Origin: Papaver somniferum
Lineage: Eukaryota; Streptophyta; Magnoliopsida; Ranunculales; Papaveraceae
Reading direction: 5' to 3'
Length of the DNA: 64,000 bases
NCBI RefSeq assembly: GCF_003573695.1
Contig: NC_039358.1
Location: 159,702,920-159,766,919, forward strand
Shown here: positions 45,301-57,656 of the stretch, one piece after another
How the letters are laid out: every line of letters starts with the position of its first letter
How positions within the stretch are numbered: the stretch's first letter is position 1
Made by a program: the position numbers and the translations under genes
Notes under the pieces: model-generated
The model's database searches: none
What the model saw: only the letters and a program-made list of their open reading frames with translations
What the model was told of the DNA's origin: nothing

Positions 45301-48300
45301 AATCCTAAGTTCCTTAGGTTCCACGTTGAACGGTGACCGTCACCCTCTCACAGAATTGTTCCGTTTCACTTTTCCTCCAAGAGGAGAAAAACAAGGTTTT
45401 TTCTTCGCAAAATAAAGAATTTTTTTTATTTATTATCCCAAAAGAAAAAAAAATAAAAACAAAACGAAAACAAAGAAAAAGAAAAACATTAGGGGTTGCT
45501 TCTTCTTCGTCATAAACTGAGAAAAGGGTTATTGAGAACGGTGATTTCCTAACCCACGTTGAACGGTGATTTCGTAATCCACCAGTTATGCCATAGACAA
45601 AAGAGTTGATGTTCTTATGGATGATATTTCGATCGGTGTTTGGTGATTTAGGGTTTAAGAAGAAATTGATGATGAAACTTAAGGGGGAATCGGAGGTGAA
45701 ATTGATAAGGGTTATTGAGAACTGAGATTGATGATTAAGTTAAGACAATTGAAGAATTTCAGAAACTAGGGTTTGGTTTTGGGAAGAGCAGCTAAGACTG
45801 ATTCTTATTTGTTTCCTATCCCTAATCTTCAAACGACGTCAACAAATCAACATGTGCAATAGCATCATCCTTCTGAGATTTTCTGATTTCCCGTTGATTT
45901 CCTGAAAATTTAAGTTATAAAAATCAAGTCTTTACTTATTTAGCTGTTTGTTGATCTTTCCTCTTTTTTGTTCATTCAAAAATTAAGGATGATTTTTTGG
46001 GTTTGAGTAAAAATTAGGGAAATCTTTATTTTATTTTTTTTGGTTGATTATCTTTAATTTTTCTGAACTTTTTCATTTGCAGGGTGATAGAAATTTGTAA
46101 GCTCTATAATGAAAAGAGGGTTTTGTTTATGTCCTTGGAATTCGGTTCTGTGCTCAATTATATGATAGGAATCTGGAGAAGGGAGTTCTGTACTCCAGAT
46201 TTAAGGTGATAATTGTCTGTGATGCTCTTGCACAATCTGGAGAAGGGAGCTCACATGCATCATTGTGGTAACATTCAGGTAAATGGTGAAGCACATTTTT
46301 AGTTTTAATTTAAGATTAATTCTATCATTTGATATGAACATGGAGTGAAATTGCATTTTGATCTTTCGTTGTATCGTGATCTTTCGTTGTACCATTGTAT
46401 GCATAGGATATCCTGTAAATATATATTTTGACAGCACCTAGGGATCATGTTGAGATAATCTGTAGGTCTAAGATGGGAATTGGAACACAAGACATAAATA
46501 AGAAGTTGAAGGTAAATTTTAGACTTCTACTGTTTTACATCTAAGAAAAAAACCTTTTGAATAGAAGAGGTTTTTGAGTCTCCAACTCATTGTCTGTAGT
46601 TCAGCAAGCACATACATGTACAGCTTTGTTTAACTAAAGGTTCTAGCTAATATTTTTTGTTTGCCTTTTTTGTTTGCAGCGTGATTCTGGAAGACCTTCC
46701 ACTCCTAGAAAAGACCTACAGATTTGGGCACCATTAACTTATATGGGTTTTCTTTTAGTATCTATATCTATCATTCTCGAATCCTTGGCAGGTGATGGTG
46801 GTACGCTACGAACTTGCCTTAAGGATGGGGTAGATATGCCCAGTTCAGTTTAGCAGAGGTATGGCCAATAAGCTTACTGTTAGAAAAGCTACGTATTCGA
46901 GTTTGTATCATTCTATAGTTTTCAGGAGGCCATTTTGTTAACCCGTTTTTTTAACCCCAATACTTGGATTGAGGTTCGTATAAAATGATCATATGTTTGC
47001 TTCCGCTACTGTGCGCCCCTGTCCCGCGTTACATTTGATGAAGTTGTAACCCAAAGAATAATTATTCATTGATTTATTAGATAATGATGTGAATGCTGCT
47101 GTCAGGGAAGGAACGGTAACACAGTTCGATACACTTCCTTAGTTCTTTTCTTTCCTTTTCTTTACTGGATCATCAAAGTCTATACTTTGGTATTTTCTGC
47201 AGCCATAATAGATGGCTCCTGAAGTTATAATTGTTCGGGCTGATTTGCGTTTGTTGTTTGCTTAACAGGTGTGCTCAATTATTTTTTTGTGTTTTTTTTG
47301 CAATTTTTCAGGTTTGTAATCGAATTGATCCAGTGAAGCAATTAGGTATTAGTATTTTGACACTTTCTGTTTCATACACTTGAGCAAGCCAAGTTCTTAA
47401 CCTGCTCTAATTTCCGATGGAATCAATCATGTGCATCGAGGTTAGGAAACCCTCTTTTTTGTTTCAGTTCTAGGCCGTGTTTGTATAAGAAAAATCCATG
47501 CATAAGATATAAAATAAAAGGATATTTACTTATTACCTGACTGAGAGTACAAGTGCTACATTGTCTATTAATTTGTCTATGTCAAGTATTCAGACACAAT
47601 AGGGATGCAATAGACTGCTACTAATTTCTTGATGTTTGCTTACAGACTGATATGCACTACAATTCTTGAAAAAATGCTCCATATGGGTTCCAAAGCAGTC
47701 TCCATGGGTTGGTAGAATCCCTTCTTTTTGTATATTATATAATGCAAATCAATAGTTCAGTGGTTGCTCTTAGTTTTTTTATGACCTAAGTCATTTACTT
47801 AGGTTGACAGTTTAGATATTGTTTCAGTTGACATGTTGTTTCATTTTTGTAATATGCAACTTCTAGAATGTCTTAAAACTTCCATTTCCCTTGGCTAGAA
47901 ATTAAATCGAAGAGTCTATTAGTTCTTATGCCTATTTATTGGTTCTCTCCTAGGTTTTTTACTACCAACACTTATTCCATAATCATTTAGTTGGTATTAC
48001 CTCTCGGGGTCTCTTAAAAATGTAAAATGATATGGGATCTAGTGTTGGAGGGATTATCCTCATGCAAGCAAGGTTTAGGCCTAAAGGTGGCGATTATTCT
48101 TAATCAAACCAGTGTTATCTGGGCTTTCTATTTACCTTTACTCGCTTTTCTTAGCTACAAAAACATATTAATAGGATTCTGAAACAAAAAATAATATTTT
48201 TCTTTGGATTCTAAAACAAATGACGGCTGAAAGGGAACATAGAAAAATGGAACTTAATCCAATATCTGCTTTGACACCAAACACATCTCTTTTACAGGTT

Positions 48301-49760
48301 TTGATACAGCAACCTATACAAGGTATCCACTTCATATATATTTTCTTTTAAGTATACATGTTCCTTCAGGAGATCGACATACAAATCATGCAAACAAACT
48401 AATCAATGATGGATTAGGGGTTCTTGAAGTAGCGATATGAAGATTAACAACGGTTTGTTCCAATCGAAAAGTATCTCAAAGAATTCCCAAGGTTCTGCAA
48501 ATTCATCGCATTATGCAGATATGTTAAGTGGGGACTATTCAATGATGCATTCTAAGAACATAAACTCAAATAATGCAAATCACAGCTGTGTTTAAGTAAT
48601 CAAATAGCGCATGTAGAAAAAAATTAGTCATTGTTTGGATAAATATTAATATTGTAATTGATCTCAAAATGTCTACATATGCTTCTGCAGGTACCTGACA
48701 AAGTGGCAAGTTGGTTCGTCATGGATTTTTCTTCCACAATCCCATTTGAGACTTTAAGATTCATGTTTACAGGAAGCAGCAATATGTATATCTCCAATTA
48801 CATATTGGGTTTGCTCAAATTTTGAAGCCTAAGAAATCTCAAACAACTTTTCACAAGGTATATTATCTTTTTTCTTATTTTTGATTCTTAGAGAGGCAAC
48901 TTAATTGTGTCCTTTACCCATCATTTCAGAATAACTCAATCTAATATTTAAATTGATCACACTATATGAATTTCATGTACTTGAAAGTTAAAACATCATA
49001 GCCGCTTAAAAAGGTCAGCTATTTCTGGCTACAATTACTAACTTCTATCCGTAAGTACATATATATTTTTTGTGTTGAAGAGAAAGTAATCAGGTATGCT
49101 GAAACTTTCAGAAAGAAATAGCAGTAGTGCAGTACCAACTAATTTTTTAGTGAAGCGTGTGCCCTACTACTTGCAAAATGATTTTATGGCATTAAGAGTA
49201 ATTTTGGCTGCAATAGTTACTTTTTTGTTTTCTTTTTGTTTTTAGGTTTGTGAACTGCTGCCTAAAGGTAATTTGTTCCCACTGGCCAATTAGGTCAGAG
49301 TCAACGTCCACATCGAATATGGATAAGGCACACCTTTGGCAGGTCATAAGCCTTCCACCTGAGCAGAGGCATCAAGCACTTCTGTATTAGCAAACTGGTA
49401 TATCGATCTGTTGTCTATCCAGAGGAACAAACAATGAAGTGCATACAAAGATCAAGAAAGGTATATAATCCTTCATTGTAATGGCATGTTATCTGTTAAT
49501 ACTAAGTGCCTTCCATGTTTTGTCATTAATGTTCTGTTTTCTCACTTTGTATTTTCAGAAATGAAGTCGTTGGTGGTAGTACTGAGTTATTGGATTCTGA
49601 AGGCCATGTCAGTGGGATTACGATGATCACTTTCAGTTGGTATAAGTAGTTGCATGATATTTTAAAATTTTAGTTCATTGCACATTGACTGATTCCCTTT
49701 AGTTTGAGATGTAAATTCCAATTTGGCAGGAAGTTAAAATTACCAATTCTAAGGCTAGAC
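45301..49760. other. Unassigned region with splice-like signals, no readable protein
   Basis: CACGTTGAACGGTGA occurs at 45322 and 45555, as it does twice at 33.6-33.8 kb. Several T-rich tracts end in GCAG (for example near 46678), and several GGTAAAT or GGTATAT donor-like sites occur, which would fit a spliced non-coding transcript or an old pseudogene. Near 49330-49385 a short frame reads LWQVISLPPEQRHQALL, which recalls the hinge/C-terminal motif of CstF64 proteins, but it stops at once and no RRM domain is present. No protein gene can be supported. Confidence 0.3.
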
Positions 49761-49819
49761 TATCGGATTGACTGCACAGACAAAAAATCTTCCACTTAAT
49801 ATTTTGAGTAAACATAGTT

Positions 49820-50000
49820 GCCAGGGACGAAACTACAGCCCAGCATGGGATGGCTTAAGCCACCCTCAAACAAATTCTTTTGGTTAATATGGTGAAGCCA
49901 GCCCATATATTTTTGAGTATGAATTTTGTTTCTTGAAGCCCCTCTTAGATTCAAATCCATGTTCGGCCACTGATAGTTGCCATTATATACAAAGAAATTT
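49820..50000. repeat. Possible dispersed repeat fragment
   Basis: The phrase GGGACGAAACTACAGCCCAG, followed by GATGGCTTAAGCCACC and later TTCAAATCCATGTTCGGCCA, has the look of a common plant dispersed repeat. No second copy lies in the window, so this rests on memory only. Confidence 0.25.
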
Positions 50001-50341
50001 TCACCAAAATCTACAATTTCTACATATATTACTATTCTTCTACCTTTTTCTTTCCAAGTTATCTTTTCTTTACAATTGTGGTGGTATTACATACACCCCG
50101 GATAAATCCTCAGTTGCATTTCAGATGACCGTGTAAACCTTATTGGGCATGATACATGTGGAAGGGGTTGATGTTAAATATAAGTATTATCAACTCATTT
50201 CTTAATGGCTGATGGTGAATTGGGCGGTGGATAAATTTTGAACTTTTGATTAGTGGAAGTCATATTCACGGGCTGGAAGATTAACTCACCCTAAGTTCGA
50301 CCACTACCTATGATCAATATACTCTTAATTATGCTCTCAAA

Positions 50342-50985
50342 TCTATATTACTAATAAAGAAATCATGACTTATCAACGGTTGTACATTTTTAATCACCAT
50401 TGGACCGTATAAATACGATTATGATGGAACCTAACCGTATACATTTTTGGTATTGTGCATCTCTTACACCTCAATTTTATCTTCATGTTTAAATTTAAAT
50501 CTTATCTTCATATATAATATGGTCAACAAAATCAGAAATCATAAGTGTCCCCTCGCCACACTAAATCAAATCAGGATCGGGGAAGGCGAGGCGACGCCGA
50601 GCTTTACCACATCAAATCGGGACGTGACGAGGCCGAAGCCGAACTTTACCAAATTGGGACGGGGCGAGGCGAAGCTGAGCTTTACCAATTCAAATCGGGA
50701 CGGGACGAGGCGAAGTCGAGCTTTACCAATTCAAATCAGGACGGGGCGAGGCGAGGCGAACCCGAGATTTACCAAATCGGGACGGGGCGAGGCGAGGCGG
50801 GGCGAAGCCACTCCTAATCAAAAAGGATCCCGAAGGGCGGGGCAAAGCCATGCAACACCAAATAAAAAATGCATTGAGACTGGGCAAGGCGACGCCGAGC
50901 CACACCCAATCAAAAATGTATCATGATGGGACGAGGCGCAACCCCACGACACCTAATAAAAATATGGCTCGGGCACAAAATCTAG
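50342..50985 (+). mobile_element. Non-autonomous Helitron (644 bases)
   Basis: The 5' end is TCTATATTACTAATAAAG directly after A, and the 3' end is GGGCACAAAATCTAG directly before T. The element therefore has TC...CTAG ends inserted between A and T, as Helitrons do. The interior (50540-50950) is a GC-rich tandem array with GGGACGGGGCGAGGCGA units of 45-50 bases, like the array in the Helitron end at 35618-35892. A 3' hairpin is not clear here. The long frames across the array (50447-50926) come from the repeat. It lies about 560 bases upstream of the LHCB3 start codon. Confidence 0.75.
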
Positions 50986-51004
50986 TAATATATATATATA
51001 CACA
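50986..51004. repeat. TA/CA microsatellite
   Basis: A short run of TA followed by CA dinucleotides directly adjoins the Helitron 3' end. Confidence 0.6.
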
Positions 51005-51249
51005 CACGAAAAACATGTTATAGTTTTCTGGTCGTGTGTTTCAGTCCAGTTTTATGATTTTTTTTGGTTTGGAACATGAAAACAAACTAACCATCGATAA
51101 TGGGTTTTTTCAGTTACAAAGTTTATGGGGTTTTGGTGGGTTTGGACCAGGCTTGATCAGGGTTGAAAATCAACCCATGTACAGCCTTGGATGTTAAATA
51201 GCATGAGTCCAAAGAAATTTAACCCTACACAGATTGAAAAAATTGGAGT

Positions 51250-51460
51250 GCAGACAAGATAAAATTTGGATAAAAGGATATGGAGTTGGAAATCTCCATA
51301 TCTGTTTAAGCTTTCTCATTGGTGGAAATATCAGCCTTTAATTTCCACCACCAGAAATCTGTCTTCCTTTGTCTCCTCAGTTCAACCAACCATTTTCCAT
51401 TTTGTCTGACCACAAAATACATGTATATATAGTTCTCTCTGCACTGCAACTTATCATCCA
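51250..51460 (+). promoter_or_regulatory. LHCB3 core promoter with light-type elements
   Basis: A TATATATAG box lies at 51424-51431, about 115 bases before the start codon, so transcription should begin near 51455-51460. Upstream are GATAA (I-box-like, 51258-51262), GGATAAAAGG (about 51268) and AAATCT (51290-51295, the core of CCA1-type sites), and an inverted CCAAT near 51318. Such elements are common in light- and clock-controlled LHC promoters. Their function here is inferred. Confidence 0.6.
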
Positions 51461-51546
51461 TCACAGCTTTAAAACACAACTTCAAACCAAGTGCTAAGAA
51501 CTACCTTAAGAGTTCAGGAAAAAAATACAGTGCTTGAAGAAGAAAA

Positions 51547-52547
51547 ATGGTGTCAACTTTGATGGCAGCTAACTCCACTACTGTTCTTAGAACCTCCCCA
51601 TTTTTGGGTCAGAACAGAGTCTCTAGTCCTAATTCCCTTAGAGATGTCGTTGCGATGGGTAATGGAAAATATACCATGGTAAGTACATTTTTACTCACAC
51701 TTAATTATGAACGGCTAATTCAGTTTTTCGAATTGAAGTGCATCTGAAACTTTGGGGTACTCTTGCAACTTTTGTAGGCAGGAAACGATTTGTGGTATGG
51801 ACCAGACAGAGTCAAGTACTTGGGTCCATTCTCTGCTCAAACTCCATCATACCTAAAAGGAGAATTCCCTGGTGATTATGGATGGGATACCGCTGGATTA
51901 TCTGCTGATCCAGAGGCCTTTGCTAAGAACAGGGCTCTTGAGGTACGCACACAACTTCATTAACTACACTGTTAGAAGGTTCGAGTTTCTAGAATCTAGA
52001 GTGATTGGTTATTAATCAATACCAACTTAATTTACAGGTAATTCACGGAAGATGGGCTATGTTGGGAGCACTCGGATGCATAACCCCAGAAGTACTAGAG
52101 AAATGGGTTAAGGTCGATTTTAAGGAACCCGTATGGTTCAAAGCTGGTTCACAAATCTTCTCAGAAGGCGGTCTTGACTACTTGGGAAACCCAAACCTTG
52201 TCCATGCCCAGAGTATCTTGGCTGTTCTAGGTTTCCAAGTCCTACTTATGGGTCTTGTTGAAGGTTTCCGCATTAACGGATTAGACGGAGTTGGTGAGGG
52301 AAACAACTTGTACCCTGGTGGAACCTACTTCGACCCATTGGGACTTGCCGATGACCCTGTTACCTTTGCTGAATTGAAAGTGAAGGAAATTAAGAACGGA
52401 CGTCTTGCTATGTTCTCTATGTTCGGTTTCTTTGTTCAAGCCATTGTTACCGGAAAAGGTCCTCTTGAGAACCTCTTTGATCACCTTGACAACCCCGTTG
52501 CTAACAATGCTTGGGTTTACGCAACCAAGTTTGTTCCCGGAGCTTAG
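51547..52547 (+). CDS. LHCB3: Chlorophyll a/b-binding protein LHCB3 (LHCII type III)
   Basis: This is the monomer of the light-harvesting complex II trimers that passes excitation energy to photosystem II, in the thylakoid membrane. Exons are 51547-51678, 51778-51942 and 52038-52547, with GT-AG introns of 99 and 95 bases, giving 268 residues. The serine/threonine-rich N-terminus (about 1-44) is the plastid transit region. The mature part begins near [10 protein letters not shown] (46-55), with the WYGxxR trimer motif at 50-55. Helix B carries E99, H102 and R104. Helix A carries E216, N219 and R221, the classic chlorophyll and salt-bridge residues. The short mature N-terminus lacks the basic, phosphorylatable threonine segment of LHCB1/2, which identifies type III. 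The sequence looks intact. ATG at 51547 is the first in the transcript and gives the family length. Confidence 0.97.
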
Positions 52548-52740
52548 ATAGATGTCAAATTTTTCATTATTGCTGTGATCCCATTTAGCTGTGATTAAAA
52601 TGAAATGAATGGGGAATGTGTGTAAATTATGATTGTAATTAGGAATTTAAGATTGAGAATTCACGAATTTGTACCAAAGAGATTTTTATGAATGGATTAC
52701 ATTTCTTCTCATTTTATATATTTTCAAGACTGACGTTGAT
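52548..52740 (+). terminator. LHCB3 3' untranslated region and poly(A) signals
   Basis: AATGAAATGAATGG near 52599 and the following T-rich stretch fit a plant near-upstream element and cleavage region. The convergent NPF coding region ends at 52877, leaving about 330 bases for both 3' ends. Confidence 0.5.
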
Positions 52741-52876
52741 CAACCAAAAAGGAAAAATGTCACAATGCCAAGCCAGGCAAAACTGTGCTTGAGAGTGACC
52801 AAACTTGCTAAAATTGTTAGCCACAAACACCACTTCCATTAGATTTCAAATTTTTGATTAATGCTACCCACAACTA

Positions 52877-54920
52877 CTATGTTGCGAGATGAGCACCGTT
52901 AACTTTCTTATACACGAAATACTTGGAAACAACTAAAAACAAACAAAACCATAAAGTATCTAACCCAGCTAGTAACCAGTAGTAGTAATCAAGATGAGCC
53001 CTATTGAGATTGTTTCCCAACCATTCATCCCCACATCTTGAACTCACAACCTGCACGAGAGATATAACAACACTACTCATTAAGTTTCCAACACCAAAAA
53101 CACTGAGATAAACCGCAGATCCGATGCTCCTCATTGCCTCTGGCATTTGATCATAGAATAGTTCTTGTAACCCAACAATTAAAAACACATCTGAAATTCC
53201 TTGTACAATATATTGCGGAAGTAACCACCAAATACTCATTGGAACAGTAACTTTGGGCAGATCAAGTAGTCCATGTTCTGCAGCAATCTTAACTCTTTTA
53301 GCCTCTGTTAGAGCTGCTATTACCATATAGATTATTGAGATAAACATTCCAATTCCAATTCTCTGAAGCATTGTTATACCGGATCTGATTCCTGTCCAAT
53401 GTCTCACCATTGGGACAAAAACTCTGTCGTAAAAAGGGATAGTGAACATGATGACTAAGCCAGGAGTGACTAGAAGTGAAGCTGGCGGTATATGAAATCC
53501 GTGACTTATTCTTCTTTCCATTGTACTGCCTTGCTTGGTGAAGAATGTGCCTCCTTGTGCTAATGTTACCGCGTACATCAAGCTACTAAACCAGATAGGG
53601 ATTAGACGGACTAGGAGTTTAACTTCCTCCACTTGGGTTGTCGAGCAAATTCTCCACTCATTTCTGGTGTTGTTCAATATATCGATTTCGTCTATAATGG
53701 TTGCTTTGTCCAGACATCTGAAATCCATAGATATATCTTAGTCGAACTGTTGAAGTGGATGCATATTTAAGAAATCGAAAGCAGAATCATCATTTGGTAT
53801 TGGTAGGCAATTCGAATTAACCGTGCTAAGCAAAGGAAGGTTTCACTTATTACCTGAATTGATCAGTGTGACTGAGGGCTCGACCCTCGGATGTAGTATT
53901 AATTTCCCTTGTGACTTGGTTACATATTTCATATCCGTCCTCTGAAATGGGTAGATGGCGTTTTCTATAAGCTGCAACAAACACTTGAACAACTCCAACT
54001 ACTGGGCTTCCCTTAGGAACTAGTTGCCTGTATGATCTGCTACCAATCAAAAACAACACCAAAGCAAATGCCATGGCAAGGGATGGGATACCGAATCCAA
54101 CTGCCCATCCCACATAATCTTGAACATAGAAAACGATCAACATTCCCGCTGCAGCTCCACCAGATATCCCAAAGTACCACCAGTTGAAGAATGAACTCTT
54201 TGCTTTTTTCTCCTCTGGTTCATCTTCATCAAATTGATCAGCGCCGAACGTTAGTAGACACGGCTTGTGCCCTCCCTCTCCTACGGCCACCAAGTAAAGC
54301 GACAAGAAGAAGAATACATGTTGATATTCTAACGGAACCACTGAAGCCGAAATCGTCAACATAACAAGTCCCTGTAATCGCACAATCATGCCATTTTATA
54401 AGATGATGAATTACTAGCTACATTCTCACTCATTCTATAAGATGGGTACTCCAGTTAGTAAATATATAATGAACTCACCATAACATAAATGATGGAAGAA
54501 ATGAGAATTGTATTAAAACGACCCAAATAGGAATCAGCCATGAAAGCTCCCAATAATGGCAGAAGACTTGCAACACCCGACCAAATATTTACATTCTTGG
54601 CGGCCGTTGCTGTAGATTCGCCTAGTACATTAGTGAGATATGTAATGAGGTTCCCTGAAGTGCCATAATATGCAAATCTCTCCGCGACTTCAACCCCTAG
54701 TATAACATTAAAAATCAAAGCAAAACTTTAAATACACTGCTAGCTTATTATAGAACTTGAAAGTACAATTAGAATGGAGAAAAAGAATAATACCGATAAT
54801 GTAAATAGAGGATTTCCATCCTCCTTTAGTGACTTCTTTCTCCACAGGAGTTCCCATATGGCCAAATTCATCATGACCATGAGGAATGTTCAAGAGTGGG
54901 ACTCTTATATTGTTCTGCAT
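52877..54920 (-). CDS. NRT1/PTR family (NPF5-like) transporter
   Basis: A proton-coupled transporter of the major facilitator superfamily. Family members move nitrate, peptides, hormones or secondary metabolites across plasma or vacuole membranes. Exons on the minus strand are 54920-54794, 54696-54479, 54371-53854 and 53717-52877, all GT-AG, giving 567 residues, a normal length. The proton-coupling ExxER motif is EVAER (45-49), followed by FAYYG. MADSYLGR follows. The family signature GEGGHKPCLLTFGADQFDED lies at 146-165, followed by FFNWWYFGI (176-184). A charged central loop lies around residues 245-310. The second half has QGISDVFLIVGLQELFYDQ and ends in a short KYFVYKK tail. The motifs and exon pattern look most like subfamily 5. 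The substrate cannot be told from sequence. It looks functional. Confidence 0.93.
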
Positions 54921-56310
54921 TTCTAATGCGATGAAAAAATGAAATTAAGATAAAGATATTACTGTCTTGTTAGAAAACATATAAGAAAATGAAATAAGAG
55001 AAAATTTGGTGTCTCTTGAAAGAATAGAACAGTTCGGCACATAATACTTAAAATGGAGAAAGGTCTTACTTCTCGGCAACAACTTTAGAGAAGAATTTAT
55101 AATCAACTGTTTTTGTCCTTCCCTTGAATGAGACTAACAAGCTTTAGTTCTCTTTTAAGGAATACAAAGAGCCAGAGTTGAACTCATTGTACATTGCAAT
55201 TAGCATTCATGTTAAGAGTGAAAGAAAAGAAGTGTAGTTTTTAAGGGTTCAGTTTGGTGATGTATCATTCTTTATTTTTCCAAATGTAGTACATGTTTTG
55301 ACGTGTAGATTTGTTCAATACGTAGTTGGAAAAGGAGGTAGATGCGTTATTTGTGGTGGTTGTGGTGCATAATTTAGTACACAGCACCGATGTAACAACT
55401 TTTGTTACTTATTGTTAAAAGGGGCAATAAAAATGACGAGTGTGTTTTTGTACCTATACAATCTGTTTTGGTGCATCACCTTGATGCTTTTTAATCTTGT
55501 GTCACGGGGAGAGAAAAATGCTGATGATCAGAACCAGTTACCTAACCTAGGAGCTATAATCGCCATTCTCTTCTGACTCACTTTCTTTATGTGCTGTATC
55601 TGTTTTGACAAAGATCATGAAAAGATGATGTCAGATATCAAACAAGGGTATTGGAAATATTTAGGACTTCTCCATGGAAGATCTTAACGAAGCTCATGCG
55701 GGACATACTCCATTACTATATGTTTTTGTGTCATAATGAAGGCAGCACATTGCAAAGCAAAGGCAGGGTGTAGTTTTTCACAAATATCATTGCAAAACAG
55801 GAGTAGGTCATACGTGACAGAGCATAAAAAATAAAATGAAATGAAATGAACAACAAAAGCGTGATTCAGTAACGTAAGCAAAAAAAATAAAAAATGAAGG
55901 TTTTCAACCAACTATCAAATATGTTTTTCCAGAAAGTTAGTGCTTATCCATAGTGGGTTTTACATCTCCGCAAAAAAAGTTCATGTGGATAGAAGAGCTG
56001 CAAGTAGCCGATTACGTATTAGGGAAATATGGTTGAGAAATTTTACCCAGTCTTAGGTATTCTTCTGTTGTAGAAACATTTTTCTGCTGTGTGCGTTGCT
56101 GCGAGAAAAAAGTTGTTAAACGTTTGGTAAAAAACTAATTAAAGTTAAAGCTGGTTAAAAATGCAATCACAATGTGTTCGGTAAGATATGAGATTCAACC
56201 ATTGTTGTTGTACAAAATGACAAAAACAGACTTATCTCTAAAAATGGTTTTATTCAATTTTATTGGGGTTAAAAATAGTTAATTTTTTACTATTAAATAT
56301 AAATATATAT
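54921..56310. other. Upstream region of the NPF gene, no other gene
   Basis: This should include the NPF promoter. A clear TATA box at the expected distance was not evident. Open frames such as 55684-55911 are unfamiliar. Confidence 0.35.
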
Positions 56311-56317
56311 ATAATTG

Positions 56318-56420
56318 GGTCGACCGACCGGAAGGTCCGAACGGCCCGTAGGGAGGGAGTCCCTTTTATGGCCATTTTTTTGTCAAATGAAACCTAACGA
56401 AATTTTCAATTTCACAAAAA
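56318..56420 (-). repeat. GGTCGGCC-ended repeat family, truncated inverted copy
   Basis: GGGTCGACCGACCGGAAGGT, then GGGAGTCCCTTTTATGGCCA and AATGAAACCTAACG, is the reverse complement of the right ends at 28340-28410 and 35510-35570. Homology fades after about 56420, so only the terminal part is recognisable. Confidence 0.65.
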
Positions 56421-56534
56421 GATTTTGATTCCGTCCGGATTTTTTTCGTTACTTTTGTTTATGGACGAAACTAGCCCTGAGATCAAACGTATCTCCAACT
56501 GAATCGTATCTTCTTCCATTCTCTGTTTTCTTCC

Positions 56535-56810
56535 CATCCACCACCATCTTTTACCAATAGCTCCTCCACCACCAGCAGCGCCAGACCACCGCCGCCACCA
56601 ACACCATCACTTCCACCGCCTACACTACCACCATCAGCATCACCTCCGCTACCACTACTACCACCAGCAGCACCTCCGCCATCACTACCACAATCAGCAG
56701 CACCTCCAGCACAATACCTCCTTCGCCTCTGCCGCTACAACTACCACCATAGTTATGAATTGTTAACTGGTTCGCCACCTCAACCACCACCAGCAGCTCT
56801 GCCATTAATC
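56535..56810. repeat. CCA/CAG-type trinucleotide-rich stretch
   Basis: Compound CCACCACCA, CAGCAGCAC and ACTACCACC triplets run for about 250 bases. On the minus strand they give a valine-rich frame (56620-56805) and on the plus strand a proline/threonine-rich one. Neither looks like a real protein. Confidence 0.6.
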
Positions 56811-57259
56811 AAAGATCAAAAGCTTTTTTCTAAGTTCGGAATAAACAGATTACCAATCACATGTTAATCGAAATTTCAATCAAAACCATCAGATTACATC
56901 GATTTTTACATTAATTTAAAAATCATTTTTTCTCAATTTTGTCAATTTCATCAAATTGATCAAATCAGAGCTTCAAATTCAGCAAATTGGAACAATTTTC
57001 CCTTCATTTTGATACAATTACAACAAACCCAATGAAGAATCATTTGATCTAATTCAAAAAATTGCAGTACTAGAGATTGAAAAAGAAAATCAGTAGTAGT
57101 AAACAAGTGAAGAAAATGAAGTCTAATCCGACTCATTCACCTAACTCACTAACCTGACTCATCAACTGATTGACTCGGTGATGACTCGGTAATTTCTCCA
57201 TTAACACCTTATTAAGTTTTCATCTTACCAATACCGATCTTCAATGATATTTCTCCATT
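56811..57259. other. Spacer
   Basis: CTCATTCACCTAACTCACTAACC and TGACTCGGTGATGACTCGG show short internal repetition near 57120-57200. Nothing else was recognised. Confidence 0.35.
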
Positions 57260-57264
57260 ACACC

Positions 57265-57585
57265 TGTTGTGATACCAACACCACTTTTACAGTGTTTTCC
57301 TTATTTAGACTTTCCTTAATTAGTTTGTTTGTTAAGGTATTTATTAAGTTCAACTAGAATTGTTGCGCAGACTTACAAGCCAAGTAATGTTAGCTATAAA
57401 TACTTGAGTCTGTTAGTTTTGAAACTTAGGAAAATACAATTATTCTTTCAAGTCTTCTATGCAACTCCTTATCTCTCAAAACTCTTCTCAATTCTCTCCT
57501 AATTCTCTCTGTTCTCGACTCAAAATTATGCATTCACCTGTTAGTTTAGTTCTTTTGATATATGTTAAGGTACTGAACCATAACA
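57265..57585 (+). repeat. 5' LTR
   Basis: 321 bases, with a TATA-like CTATAAATACTT near 57393. Compared with the 3' LTR I count about 12 substitutions and one single-base indel by eye, roughly 4 percent, so the insertion is fairly young on a plant timescale. Confidence 0.92.
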
Positions 57586-57656
57586 TCTGTCATCAGAGCA
57601 TGTTAGATCCTTCTAAAAAAAACCCTAATTTTTTTTTCTAGCTTCCGCTTGCGATC

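Noticed and set aside
49330..49400. CstF64 C-terminal domain exon
   Set aside because: Only about 17 residues are suggestive, a stop follows at once, and no RNA-recognition domain lies nearby.
50447..50926. 159-residue open frame rich in GRGEA/RTGRGEA
   Set aside because: It is a read-through of the GC-rich Helitron tandem array. Similar frames are open on both strands.
56620..56805. Valine-rich minus-strand open frame
   Set aside because: It is produced by the CCA/CAG triplet repeats and has no non-repetitive part.
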